Assembly (NCBI RefSeq): GCF_014218295.1
Contig: NZ_AP023287.1
Span: 2,604,001-2,668,000, forward strand
From: Mycolicibacterium litorale
GTDB taxonomy: Bacteria; Actinomycetota; Actinomycetes; Mycobacteriales; Mycobacteriaceae
Reading direction: 5' to 3'
DNA length: 64,000 bases
Every line of letters starts with the position of its first letter. The first letter of the stretch is position 1. Below, in pieces: positions 28,181 through 36,737 of this stretch. A model generated the notes under the pieces. It was not told the origin of the DNA. It did no database searches and saw nothing but the letters and a program-made list of their open reading frames with translations. Position numbers and translations under genes: made by a program.

Positions 28181-30394
28181 ATGAAGCCGAATACGAGCGC
28201 TGCCGCACACATCGGCCGGATAGGCGCCCTGGCGGTGGCGCTCGGCGTGGGAGCCGCGGTCACGTTCGGACACGGTGTGGCATCGGCCGACACCACGGGT
28301 TCGGGCAGCTCATCCTCGGCGTCATCCTCGGAATCGTCCTCGGATTCGGGACAGTCGGGATCGAGCCGGACCTCCGGCGGGACGACGGCGGCCGACTCCT
28401 CGGCGGCCGATGCGCCGAAGGATGAGGACACAGCAGCCGAGGCCGACGAAGACGAGGCCGACGATCAGGCCGACGAAGACGACGCCGTCGATCAGGCCGA
28501 CGAAGACGACGCCGTCGATCAGGTCGCCGAAGACGACGCCGACGATCAGGCCGACGAAGACGACGCCGTCGATCAGGTCGCCGAAGACGAGGTGGTCGAG
28601 GACGAGCCGGCGGACGAACCCGTCGACACCGGCGTCGATGTCCCGGCTTCCGACGAGGAGCCGGTGGACGACGTCTCCGCCGACGAGTCCGAGCCCTCGG
28701 TCGACGAACCCGTCACCCAGATCCCTGCCCCGCCGGCCGCCGGCTCGACGGGTTCCGACGAGCAGACCGACGACGAGCCGACCGAGGAGGTCGCCGAGGA
28801 GCAGCCGGCCACCGAGGACGTCGAGTCTGCCGACGATGCCGCGGGCGAGGACCCCGCCACCGCCAACCCCGTGATCGACGACGATATCGTCGCCGGGGCC
28901 ACTCCCGCCGACGACGCCACCCCGGCCTCCGTCTTCACTCGGAGCGCGCGGTCATCCACCGTCGCAACGACTTTCGCATCCGCGGCGGCACCGTCGATCC
29001 GGTCGCTTCCCGCCCCGCCCGACGTGCCCGCGATGATCTCCGGTTTCCTCGCCGCCGTCGGGCTCGGGCCGCTGGCGGCCGCCCTGCCCACGGCGCCGGC
29101 CGCCCCGCCGACTCTGTGGGCGATGCTGGCCCTGGCGCGCCGGGAATTCGAGCGGGCGTTCACCCGGCCGAATCTCTCGGTGGCACCTGCGGGGGTGGTG
29201 GCACCCGCGGCGGCGACTCCGTTCCCCACCACGCTGCCGTCGGTCAACAAGGGCTGGGTCACGGGCAAGGTCCCCAACAACTTCGGTATCGGCGGCACCG
29301 ACCTCGGGATCATGTGGGACGGCGGAGTCCGGCTGGGTGAGCGCTTCGTGCACGTCGCGTTCGGTGACACCTTCGCCAACGCCAACATGACCGGTGACTG
29401 GCGGTCCAACGTGCTGCTGATCGCCACCGACAACCACCTGGGCAACGGGCTGCAGCTCGTGCAGACCGGATACGCCGGCCGGTTCCTCGGCCCCTTCGCC
29501 GGCCGTCTGGGGCTGTTCGGCTCGGAGGTCACCCAGATCCCGACCTCGGGCATCCAGATCGACGGCAGGCAGTTCGTGAACTTCATGTCCGTCAAGTCCT
29601 GGGACACCCCCGGCCGCTGGACCACCAACTACTCGGCCATCTCCGTCTACGACCCGGCCACGGACAAGTGGGTGTTGGCGCCGTCGACGATCCGTTCCGC
29701 CGGGTGGTTCCGTTCGACCACGCGGTACGTGCCGGGAAGCCAGAACTTCCAGCAGGCCGCATATGTCCTGCAGCCGGAGGACCAGGTCGGCGAGGACGGC
29801 ATCCGCTACCTGTACGCGTTCGGCACCCCGTCGGGGCGGGCCGGCTCTGCTTACCTGTCGCGGGTGGCCGAGGGTTCGGTGACCGACCTGTCCAAGTACG
29901 AGTACTGGGACGGCTCGAAGTGGGTCGCGAACCGGCCCGCGGTCGCCGCACCGATCATCGGCGATTCGAAGCGCTCAGCCGGTCTGTTCGGCTTCGTCGT
30001 CGACTGGGCCAACGACCCGAACGTCTTGGGCGGGTACCTCGGCGGCCTGTTCGGCGCGAAGACCGGCGGGAACGTCAGTGAGATGTCGGTGCAGTACAAC
30101 GAGTACCTCGACAAGTACGTGGTGCTGTACGGCGACGGCAACAACGACATCCAGCTGCGGACCGCCGACACGCCGGAGGGTCCGTGGTCGGCGCCCATCA
30201 CGATCGCGACGTCGAAGCAGTACCCGGGCCTCTACGCGCCGATGATCCACCCGTGGTCGGGCACCGGCGACCTCAGGGACTCCGACAACAACCCCGACCT
30301 GAACAACCTGTACTGGAACATGTCGCTATGGGGTGACTACAACGTGGTGCTGATGCAGACCGACCTGTCGCCGTTGAAGACGATCAACGTCTGA
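28181..30394 (+). CDS. exported DUF4185 protein with acidic repeats
   Basis: A 737-residue secreted protein. A signal peptide (hydrophobic core IGALAVALGVGAAVTFG, likely cleavage after VASA) is followed by a Ser-rich stretch and about 200 residues of Asp/Glu-rich low complexity that include a 9-residue tandem repeat. The C-terminal ~370 residues are a DUF4185 domain: NNFGIGGTDLGIMWDGG, HVAFGDTFANANMTGDW and YAPMIHPWSG mark a beta-propeller-like fold seen in glycosidase relatives. Function unknown. AGGGGA lies 7 nt before ATG 28181. It is divergent from the TetR gene. Confidence 0.8.
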   Translation: MKPNTSAAAHIGRIGALAVALGVGAAVTFGHGVASADTTGSGSSSSASSSESSSDSGQSGSSRTSGGTTAADSSAADAPKDEDTAAEADEDEADDQADEDDAVDQADEDDAVDQVAEDDADDQADEDDAVDQVAEDEVVEDEPADEPVDTGVDVPASDEEPVDDVSADESEPSVDEPVTQIPAPPAAGSTGSDEQTDDEPTEEVAEEQPATEDVESADDAAGEDPATANPVIDDDIVAGATPADDATPASVFTRSARSSTVATTFASAAAPSIRSLPAPPDVPAMISGFLAAVGLGPLAAALPTAPAAPPTLWAMLALARREFERAFTRPNLSVAPAGVVAPAAATPFPTTLPSVNKGWVTGKVPNNFGIGGTDLGIMWDGGVRLGERFVHVAFGDTFANANMTGDWRSNVLLIATDNHLGNGLQLVQTGYAGRFLGPFAGRLGLFGSEVTQIPTSGIQIDGRQFVNFMSVKSWDTPGRWTTNYSAISVYDPATDKWVLAPSTIRSAGWFRSTTRYVPGSQNFQQAAYVLQPEDQVGEDGIRYLYAFGTPSGRAGSAYLSRVAEGSVTDLSKYEYWDGSKWVANRPAVAAPIIGDSKRSAGLFGFVVDWANDPNVLGGYLGGLFGAKTGGNVSEMSVQYNEYLDKYVVLYGDGNNDIQLRTADTPEGPWSAPITIATSKQYPGLYAPMIHPWSGTGDLRDSDNNPDLNNLYWNMSLWGDYNVVLMQTDLSPLKTINV
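28442..28603 (+). repeat. 27-bp tandem repeat encoding acidic nonapeptides
   Basis: Six in-frame 27-bp units (28442, 28469, 28496, 28523, 28550 and 28577) encode variants of ADEDDAVDQ, such as ADEDEADDQ and VAEDDADDQ; the last unit is diverged. They lie in the acidic linker of the exported DUF4185 protein. Near-identity of several units suggests recent expansion or ongoing length variation. Confidence 0.85.
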
Positions 30395-30415
30395 GCGCGC
30401 CGAGTGCTCGCCGGC

Positions 30416-31030
30416 TCAGTCGATGTAGCGGACGAGGTACGGCGCCATGTTGTTGGTCCGCACCGGCGAGATCTGCACGACGGGATCGGTGGCTTCCACC
30501 ATCTGTCCCCCGCCGATGAACATCGCGACGCTCTGCGTGCCGTTCGGGCCATAGAAGATCAGATCGCCGGGCAGCGCCTGTGAGGGCAGCACCTTGCGGC
30601 CGACGAGGTACTGCTCGCCCGAGGTCCGCGGGATCTTCAGGCCGGCCCCGGCGAAGGCGTACACCATCAGGCCCGAGGCGTCGAAGCCGACGACCTGCGG
30701 TTTGGGCGGTGCCGGAAGCACGAGTCCGGGGGCCGTCGCGGGTGGCCCGGCGACCGGGATGGCGGCGATGGTGCCGTCGACCGGGATCACCCCCGGCGGG
30801 GTGGCTGCAGGTGCGGGCGTGCTGCTGCCCGCGGGATTGCCGAGGGTGGGTCCTGCGGTGTTGCCGCCGCCGTAGGCGTACGGGACTCCGCGCTGCGACA
30901 GCGCGCGGGCGATGACCACGTCGATCGCCTGCTGGTTGCGGGTGGGCAGCGGGAACAGGTCCGCATTCGCGGTACCGGCTGTCGCCAGCGACAGCGCCAA
31001 ACAGATGACGACGGCGTAGATGCGCCTCAT
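30416..31030 (-). CDS. RipD-like NlpC/P60 protein lacking catalytic residues
   Basis: A 204-residue exported protein: signal peptide (YAVVICLALSLATAGTANA), a short helical part, a Pro/Ala-rich linker, and a C-terminal NlpC/P60 fold. The catalytic Cys is replaced by Ala (FDASGL, Ala118) and the catalytic His by Ser (GTQSVAMFIGGG, Ser167). The same replacements are known in mycobacterial RipD, which binds but does not cut peptidoglycan. A wall-binding, non-enzymatic role is expected. ATG 31030 has GAGAGGTG 8 nt upstream. Confidence 0.8.
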   Translation of the reverse strand: MRRIYAVVICLALSLATAGTANADLFPLPTRNQQAIDVVIARALSQRGVPYAYGGGNTAGPTLGNPAGSSTPAPAATPPGVIPVDGTIAAIPVAGPPATAPGLVLPAPPKPQVVGFDASGLMVYAFAGAGLKIPRTSGEQYLVGRKVLPSQALPGDLIFYGPNGTQSVAMFIGGGQMVEATDPVVQISPVRTNNMAPYLVRYID

Positions 31031-31269
31031 CTCACATTCACCTCTCGACCGAATCCATCGGTGGGCAATCCCCACCAGCATCACTTGTACCTTGCGTAAC
31101 AGCTGACCTCCTCATTGACGCCGGGGAAAAAGGCAAACAGATGCGGTAGTGAGACCGAATGGTGACAGGGAGACGGGCCGCGTCGCCTTCACGAGGCGGT
31201 GTGAGCGCGTGGCGACGGGGTACGCGGGGCAGACGACAACCGACGGACACGCACGGAGGCGCACCACCG

Positions 31270-31518
31270 ATGACAGCCATACCGCCCGATCCAGAACCGG
31301 CACAGACCCCGGATCTCGAACCCGGTGGCGGGGTGACGCCCGGGGCGACTCCGCCGGACTCGGATCAGATGTCCGGCGTCGGGAAAGTCGAGGAAGCCCC
31401 GCGCCACACGATCACCCCGGGATCGGTCACCACGGTCGTCGCGGTCGCGGTGTTCGCGCTGATCTTCCTCGCCATCGCCGTCGTGATGATCCTCAAGATG
31501 ACCGGCGTCTTCGACTGA
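31270..31518 (+). CDS. small membrane protein, DUF6480-like
   Basis: An 82-residue protein with a Pro/Gly-rich soluble start (PPDPEPAQTPDLEPGGGVTPG) and a single C-terminal membrane helix (VTTVVAVAVFALIFLAIAVV). The pattern matches the small actinobacterial family I know as DUF6480. Function unknown. The ATG at 31270 has GGAGG 9 nt upstream, which decides it against the longer open frame from 31159. Confidence 0.7.
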   Translation: MTAIPPDPEPAQTPDLEPGGGVTPGATPPDSDQMSGVGKVEEAPRHTITPGSVTTVVAVAVFALIFLAIAVVMILKMTGVFD

Positions 31519-31562
31519 CCGGCGGCGGAATCGCGGTGCCGGTGCCGACGTTGCACCGGGGG

Positions 31563-32678
31563 ATGACGACAACGACGACAACGACGACGTCGACGGTGAC
31601 GCCGACCACCCCCACACTGTGGACCCCGTCGCGTGTGCTCGTCACCCGCTCGGCCGCCGACCTGCCGCACGGCGCCGACATCATCGCGCGGTGCGAGGCC
31701 GCCGGAGTGCCCGACATCCGGATACTCGCCGGCGACCGACTGCCGCCGCTGGGCGCCGACAACGACCGCGCGGCCTACGCACTGGCCAAGCGCACCCTGG
31801 CCGTCGTCGTGGCCCCGCCCAGCAAGCGCCGACTGCAGCCCATCCCGCCGAGCGCCGACTGGCGCATCGACCTGGCTCAGGGGTGTCCCGGGCACTGCCA
31901 GTACTGCTATCTCGCCGGGTCGCTCACCGGTCCGCCCATCACCCGGGTCTACGCGAACCTGCCCGAGATCCTCACGGAGATGGACGACCACGTGGGGCGC
32001 GGCACCATCACCTCGGCGTCGGCGCAGCGGTCCGCCGAGGGCACCACCTTCGAGGCCTCCTGCTACACCGACCCGTTGGCGCTCGAACACCTGACGGGTT
32101 CACTGTCGGCGACCATCGCCCACGTCGGCACGCACGAGTGGTCGGGGCCGGTGGGCTTGCGGTTCACCACGAAATACGACAACGTCGCCCCACTGCTGAC
32201 CCTGCCGCACGCCCGGCGCACCCGGGTTCGGTTGTCGGTCAACGCCGGCGAGATCGCCGGCCGCTTCGAAGGCGGCACCGCGCGTCTGCCGCAGCGGATC
32301 TCCGCGCTGCGGGCGCTCGCCTCGGCCGGATACCGCATCGGGTTGACCGTGGCGCCGATCATGCCGATCCCGCAGTGGCGCGAGCAGTACGGCACGCTGC
32401 TGCGCGACGTCGCCGCCGCGGTCGGTGACATCGCCGACCTCGATCTCACCGTCGAGTGCATCACCCACCGGTTCACCGCGACGAGCAAGGAGGTGCTGAC
32501 GGGCTGGTACCCGCGCACCAAACTCGACATGGACGAATCCCGGCGCACCCGCAAATTCGGCAAGTACGGATGCGCCAAGTACGTCTACCCCGGGGTCACC
32601 ATGGCGGACATGCGCGCCTGGTTCGAGTCCGAACTGGCCGAGACGCTGCCGAGCGCACGTCTGCTGTACTGGACGTGA
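31563..32678 (+). CDS. spore photoproduct lyase (SplB)-like radical SAM protein
   Basis: A 371-residue protein with SplB hallmarks: the cluster motif CX3CX2C (CPGHCQYC, residues 108-115), YLAGSLTGPPITRVYANLPEI, and the C-terminal HRFTATSKEVLTGWYPRTKL with GKYGCAKYVYP. SplB repairs the spore-specific thymine dimer by a radical mechanism. Mycobacteria are not regular spore formers, so the substrate here is open. The N-terminus encodes a run of about eight Thr from an ACG/ACA repeat and may not be the true start. It lies 44 nt after the DUF6480 gene. Confidence 0.8.
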   Translation: MTTTTTTTTSTVTPTTPTLWTPSRVLVTRSAADLPHGADIIARCEAAGVPDIRILAGDRLPPLGADNDRAAYALAKRTLAVVVAPPSKRRLQPIPPSADWRIDLAQGCPGHCQYCYLAGSLTGPPITRVYANLPEILTEMDDHVGRGTITSASAQRSAEGTTFEASCYTDPLALEHLTGSLSATIAHVGTHEWSGPVGLRFTTKYDNVAPLLTLPHARRTRVRLSVNAGEIAGRFEGGTARLPQRISALRALASAGYRIGLTVAPIMPIPQWREQYGTLLRDVAAAVGDIADLDLTVECITHRFTATSKEVLTGWYPRTKLDMDESRRTRKFGKYGCAKYVYPGVTMADMRAWFESELAETLPSARLLYWT

Positions 32679-32689
32679 ACGGTTGCCGC

Positions 32690-33709
32690 TCAGCGGCTTC
32701 CGGTGGTCGGCTCCCCGATCTTGACCAACATCTTGCCGATGTTGGTCCCGGCGAACAGGCCGTTGAGGGCGTCGACACACGAGCCGATCCCGTCGAAGAC
32801 GTGCTCGCGGTGAACGAGCAGGCCCTGCTCGTCCCAGGAGCGCAGCGCCGCGAACGCCTCCTCGAACCGTCCCCACTGGTCGAGTGCGTTGAACCCCTGC
32901 ATCAGCGCCGTCCGCGACAGCAGGTTGACGTAGTTGGCCGGTCCGGGATGCTCGCCGGTGAGGTAACTCGAGATCACCCCGCACAACACCACCCGGGCGT
33001 TCTGCGCCAGCCGTCCCAGGACCGCGTCGAGGATGACGCCGCCGACGTTGTCGAAGTACACGTCCACACCCTTCGGGCAGTGCTGCCTGAGTTCGGCGGT
33101 CAGGTCGGCCGACCGGTAGTCGATGCACGCGTCGAAACCGAAGTCCTCCACCACCGCCCGGCATTTCTCCGGCCCGCCGGCGATCCCCACTACCCGGGCG
33201 CCGGCGATCTTCGCGATCTGCCCGGCCACCGAACCGGTCGCGCCGGCCGCCGCCGACACGACGACGGTCTCCCCCGGTTTCGGCCTCCCGATGTCGGTCA
33301 TACCGAAGTAGGCCGTCGCCCCCGTCGGGCCGTACACCGACATCACCGCCGGCTGGTCGACCGCGTCTCGACCGGGAATCGGTGTGCTGAACAGGTCGTC
33401 GCGGATGATCACGTACTCCTGGAACCCGGCCAGCGTCGTCACGACGTCTCCGACGGCGAAGGCGTCACAACGCGATTCGACGACCTCACCGATCCCCGCC
33501 GCTCGGATGACCTCGCCGAGCTGGACCGGCGGCAGGTACCCGCGCTGGTCGTTGAGCCAGGTCCGGATCGCCGCGTCGATGCCGACATAGGTGGTCCGCA
33601 GCAGCGCTTCACCCTCGGCGGGCAGCGGTGCGGCGGACTCGATCATCTCCGTGTCCTCGGGTTCGACCAGCCCGACGGGGCGGCGACGCAACACGATCTG
33701 GCGGTTCAT
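32690..33709 (-). CDS. zinc-free medium-chain dehydrogenase/reductase (NADP-dependent oxidoreductase)
   Basis: A 339-residue MDR-superfamily enzyme. The Rossmann motif ETVVVSAAAGATGSVAGQIAK is near residues 145-165. The family block GVDVYFDNVGGVILDAVL and the end block GKMLVKIG match leukotriene-B4 12-hydroxydehydrogenase/prostaglandin-reductase-like proteins that reduce alkenals or enones with NADPH. No zinc-ligand cluster is visible. ATG 33709 is chosen by homology. It converges with the SplB-like gene, with a short GCCGCT/AGCGGC palindrome at the junction. Confidence 0.85.
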   Translation of the reverse strand: MNRQIVLRRRPVGLVEPEDTEMIESAAPLPAEGEALLRTTYVGIDAAIRTWLNDQRGYLPPVQLGEVIRAAGIGEVVESRCDAFAVGDVVTTLAGFQEYVIIRDDLFSTPIPGRDAVDQPAVMSVYGPTGATAYFGMTDIGRPKPGETVVVSAAAGATGSVAGQIAKIAGARVVGIAGGPEKCRAVVEDFGFDACIDYRSADLTAELRQHCPKGVDVYFDNVGGVILDAVLGRLAQNARVVLCGVISSYLTGEHPGPANYVNLLSRTALMQGFNALDQWGRFEEAFAALRSWDEQGLLVHREHVFDGIGSCVDALNGLFAGTNIGKMLVKIGEPTTGSR

Positions 33710-33758
33710 CACATCCGGAAACGTACGACACCGCACCGGGATTCGGGCCCAGACTCCG

Positions 33759-33764
33759 TACAAT
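33759..33764 (+). promoter_or_regulatory. probable -10 element (TACAAT), leaderless start of the MOSC gene
   Basis: TACAAT ends 7 nt before GTG 33772, the best -10 match in the window at leaderless spacing. It fixes the MOSC start. Confidence 0.55.
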
Positions 33765-33771
33765 CGCGGCG

Positions 33772-34212
33772 GTGATCGTGGTCGCGCTGCACATCGCCAA
33801 AGCCCGGAGGCTGCCCGTCCGCTCGGTTGACGAAGTCGTCGCCGAAGCCGGCAAGGGACTGGTCGGGGACCGATACCACGGCACCCGCCACCGGCACGCG
33901 TCCATCCAGTCCGCCGAACTCGTCGATCTCGCCGCCCGGGACCTCGGACACGCCGTCGATCACGGGGCCACCCGCCGCAACATCACCGTGGACGCCGGTG
34001 ACATCCCGACCCGTGCCGGTACCCGGCTGACGATCGGCGACGTCGAACTCGAAGTGGTACGGATACTGGCTCCCTGCCGGTTGCTGGACGACGACATCGG
34101 CCCGGGCGCGGCGGCCGCCCTGCGCAAGCGGGCGGGCTCGGCGTGCCGGATCCTGAGCTCGGGGACGATCCGGATCGGCGACCCGGTCACGATCACCGAT
34201 CCCCCCGACTGA
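33772..34212 (+). CDS. MOSC domain protein
   Basis: A 146-residue MOSC-domain protein. Typical segments are GLVGDRYHGTRHRHASIQSAEL and RRNITVDAGDIPTRAGTRLTIGDVELEV, and the cysteine ILAPCRLLDD fits the conserved sulfur-carrier Cys. MOSC domains are linked to molybdenum-cofactor sulfuration or to detoxification of N-hydroxylated compounds. No molybdenum genes are adjacent. The start is GTG 33772 with TACAAT 7 nt upstream. Confidence 0.85.
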   Translation: MIVVALHIAKARRLPVRSVDEVVAEAGKGLVGDRYHGTRHRHASIQSAELVDLAARDLGHAVDHGATRRNITVDAGDIPTRAGTRLTIGDVELEVVRILAPCRLLDDDIGPGAAAALRKRAGSACRILSSGTIRIGDPVTITDPPD

Positions 34213-34217
34213 CCGCG

Positions 34218-35000
34218 TCAGCGCCGGCGTTCGCGAACCTTGTACGTCGCGGGCCAGGACTGCCGGGACTCGTCGCCGACCAACGGGGTGCCCTTCCCGC
34301 CGACCTGCACGTTGTAGGCCTCCTGACCGGGGCCCACCTCGCGGTTGACGTGCTCGGTCGCCAGGTAGTACAGCTCGTCGATCGCCGCCTCGCTGTACGC
34401 GACGAACGTGGTCCTGCGCGTGATGTCACCGGCACCGGCCGCCATCCGGTCCGGCAGGACGCGCGAGACCACCGCGCCCGCGGCCAGCAGCACGAACGGG
34501 ATGAGCCAGTAGCAGACGAAGGTCAGCGGTGTGGTGGTGTCGAGGATCGAGGCGTCGCTGCGGACCAGCGGCGGGACCGCCGAGGACACCGCCATCGCCC
34601 CGAACACCGCGACCCACAGCCAGGTGAGACGCCGAGTGATCTGCCCGAACAGATCGGTGTCGACGATGTCTTTGGGCAGGCCCACCGCGGCGAATTCGCG
34701 GACGAAGGGCCGGTCGGTGAGCACCCCCACCAGCGCGGTGAGGAAGATGCCCGCGAAGCTCAACGGTGCCAGCCAGCGCTCCGCGAACGAATCACTCACC
34801 ACGAGCGTCAATACGGTCAGCACGGCGAAAGTCGCCGCGGCGCCGATGTCCAGGGTCCGGCCGGGAGCATGTCGTGCGGGGCCGACCGCCACGGCGGCGA
34901 TCGCGAGCACCAACGCCACGACCGCAGCGGCCAGAAACGGGACGTTGCCCAGCAGGATCCAGTACACAACCCACGGCGCGAAACCCAACACGATGCCCAC
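34218..35000 (-). CDS. integral membrane protein of unknown function
   Basis: A 260-residue protein with about six membrane helices, beginning GFAPWVVYWILLGNVPFLAAA, and a ~60-residue soluble C-terminal domain (EAAIDELYYLATEHVNREVG, then YNVQVGGKGTPLVGDE). I do not recognise a characterised family; hydrophobic repeats suggest two related halves. Its stop lies 5 nt after the convergent MOSC stop. Confidence 0.7.
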   Translation of the reverse strand: MGIVLGFAPWVVYWILLGNVPFLAAAVVALVLAIAAVAVGPARHAPGRTLDIGAAATFAVLTVLTLVVSDSFAERWLAPLSFAGIFLTALVGVLTDRPFVREFAAVGLPKDIVDTDLFGQITRRLTWLWVAVFGAMAVSSAVPPLVRSDASILDTTTPLTFVCYWLIPFVLLAAGAVVSRVLPDRMAAGAGDITRRTTFVAYSEAAIDELYYLATEHVNREVGPGQEAYNVQVGGKGTPLVGDESRQSWPATYKVRERRR

Positions 35001-35084
35001 GGGCGGTCAGTCTAGGGGCTTACCGTGAGACCGACGGCAAGACGCGGGGGCGAGTTGCGTCGCGGTGGTGTACAACGGCGGGTG

Positions 35085-35306
35085 ATGAGGTATCTGCTCA
35101 TCGCCCTGTATCTGGGCGGATGGTTGGTCACCACCGTGGTGCTGCTGCGGCGGCAATTCGGCGACGACGACCGCGGCCGCCGCGACCGTCTGGTGTTCAA
35201 CACCGTCAGCGTTCTGTGCGCGGTGGCGCTGGCCGCGGTGTGGCCGCTGTCGGGCTGGTTCCTGCCGATGATCCGCGCGGCACTCGGCCGCCCCGACGAG
35301 GAGTGA
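35085..35306 (+). CDS. small membrane protein
   Basis: A 73-residue protein with two hydrophobic segments (YLLIALYLGGWLVTTVVLL and VFNTVSVLCAVALAAVWPL) separated by a charged QFGDDDRGRRDR loop. No family recognised. ATG 35085 is chosen because the open frame before it is Arg-rich and non-membrane. It lies divergent from the membrane protein at 35000 and could be related to it in function; that is inference. Confidence 0.6.
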   Translation: MRYLLIALYLGGWLVTTVVLLRRQFGDDDRGRRDRLVFNTVSVLCAVALAAVWPLSGWFLPMIRAALGRPDEE

Positions 35307-35330
35307 GGCGCCGGGACGTTTGCTGTCGCG

Positions 35331-36695
35331 TCACGCCGGCGGAGCGGGCTCCCAGTGCACGACCTTCATCGCCGTCATCTCGTCGAGCAGTTCGGGCCCG
35401 AACCCGAATCCGCTGCCGCTCGCGCGCCGGGGCTCCGACGCCCCGCCCGGGGCTCCACCGAAGGCCGCGTTGATCTTGACCGTGCCGACCGGCAGTGACC
35501 GCCATGCGGTCTGCGCACGTGCCATGTCGGTGGTCAGCACCGTCGCGGCCAGTCCGTACCGGTCGTCGGAGGCCTCCGCGAGCGCGGTGTCGAAGTCGGG
35601 CACCACCCGTACCGGCGCCACCGGGCCGAACGTCTCCTCGCGCATGACGAGCATGTCGGGCGTGCAGTCGGTGATGACCGTCGGCGGATAGAACGAGCCG
35701 GGCCCCGGTGCCGGTTCCCCGCCGATGCGGATCCGCGCTCCGGCCCTGGCGGCGTCGGTGACATGCTCGTGCACCACGTCGCGCTGCCGGTCGTCGACCA
35801 GCGGGCCGATCCGTTCCGCCCAGTCGCGGGCTTCCTCGACCAGCGCGTCGACGAACTCGTCGGCGATCGCATCCACCACGTAGATGCGCTCCACCGAGAC
35901 ACAGATCTGGCCGGCGTTGGCGAACGCCCCCGTCGCCGCCTGCTGGGCGGCCCACCGCGGCGAGACACCGGCGTCGACGATCATCGCGTCGTTGCCGCCG
36001 TTCTCCAGGATCACCTTCGCACCCCGCTCGGCGCAGGCACGGGCGATCTCGCGGCCGGTCGCGCTGCTGCCGACATGGGCGACGACATCGACGTCGTCGG
36101 CTCCCGACAGAAACGCCCCCACCGACGCGTCCCCGTCGAGGATCTCGAGGACGCCGTCGGGAAGGTGCGCGGCGAGCAGTTCGGCGAACCGCCGCCCCGT
36201 GCGCGGGCACCGCTCACTGGGCTTGTGCACCACCGTGTTCCCCGTCACCAGCGCGGCGCCGAGCAGGCCGGCGGCCACCGCCACCGGATCGTTCCACGGG
36301 GTCAGCACCGCGACGATGCCGCGCGGTTCCGGCACCATCAGGTCGGTGGCCGCCCACTGGCCGTGCAGGCTGCGGCCCCGGTGCAGCGGTCCGAGTTCGG
36401 CGTACTGCACCAGCGTGCCCGCCCCGGCGTCGACGCCGCCGCGCGCGTCGTCTCGGAGCTTTCCCGTCTCGCATTCGTTGAGTTCGGCCAGCTCGTCGGC
36501 GGCCGCGCGGACGGCGGCGGCAGCGGCGGTCAACGCGGCGGCGCGTTCGGCCGCGGGCGTCCTGGCCCACGCCGGGGCGGCCGCACGGGCGCGTTTGACG
36601 GCTTCGGCGCACGCCGAGGTGTCGGCGATCGGAACCCGGCTCACGGTTTCGCCGGTACGGGGGTCGGTGACGATCAGTTCGGTGGTCTGTGACAC
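35331..36695 (-). CDS. aldehyde dehydrogenase
   Basis: A 454-residue NAD(P)-dependent aldehyde dehydrogenase. It has the LTPWNDPVAVAAGLLGAALVTGNTVVHKPSE-type cofactor region near 130-160, the general-base Glu in VILENGGNDAMIV, and the nucleophilic Cys in FANAGQICVSVER. TFGPVAPV is the conserved late motif. ENGGND departs slightly from the common ELGGK form. Substrate unknown. It is separated by 42 nt from the carboxyltransferase gene upstream on the same strand and may share its transcript. Confidence 0.88.
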   Translation of the reverse strand: MSQTTELIVTDPRTGETVSRVPIADTSACAEAVKRARAAAPAWARTPAAERAAALTAAAAAVRAAADELAELNECETGKLRDDARGGVDAGAGTLVQYAELGPLHRGRSLHGQWAATDLMVPEPRGIVAVLTPWNDPVAVAAGLLGAALVTGNTVVHKPSERCPRTGRRFAELLAAHLPDGVLEILDGDASVGAFLSGADDVDVVAHVGSSATGREIARACAERGAKVILENGGNDAMIVDAGVSPRWAAQQAATGAFANAGQICVSVERIYVVDAIADEFVDALVEEARDWAERIGPLVDDRQRDVVHEHVTDAARAGARIRIGGEPAPGPGSFYPPTVITDCTPDMLVMREETFGPVAPVRVVPDFDTALAEASDDRYGLAATVLTTDMARAQTAWRSLPVGTVKINAAFGGAPGGASEPRRASGSGFGFGPELLDEMTAMKVVHWEPAPPA

Positions 36696-36737
36696 GGCCC
36701 AGGTTTACCCCACGACGTGGCGGCCAATCATGATCGT

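Noticed and set aside
32685..32697. GCCGCTCAGCGGC palindrome at the junction of two convergent genes
   Set aside because: A 6-bp stem with a single-base loop is too short to call a terminator in this GC-rich background.
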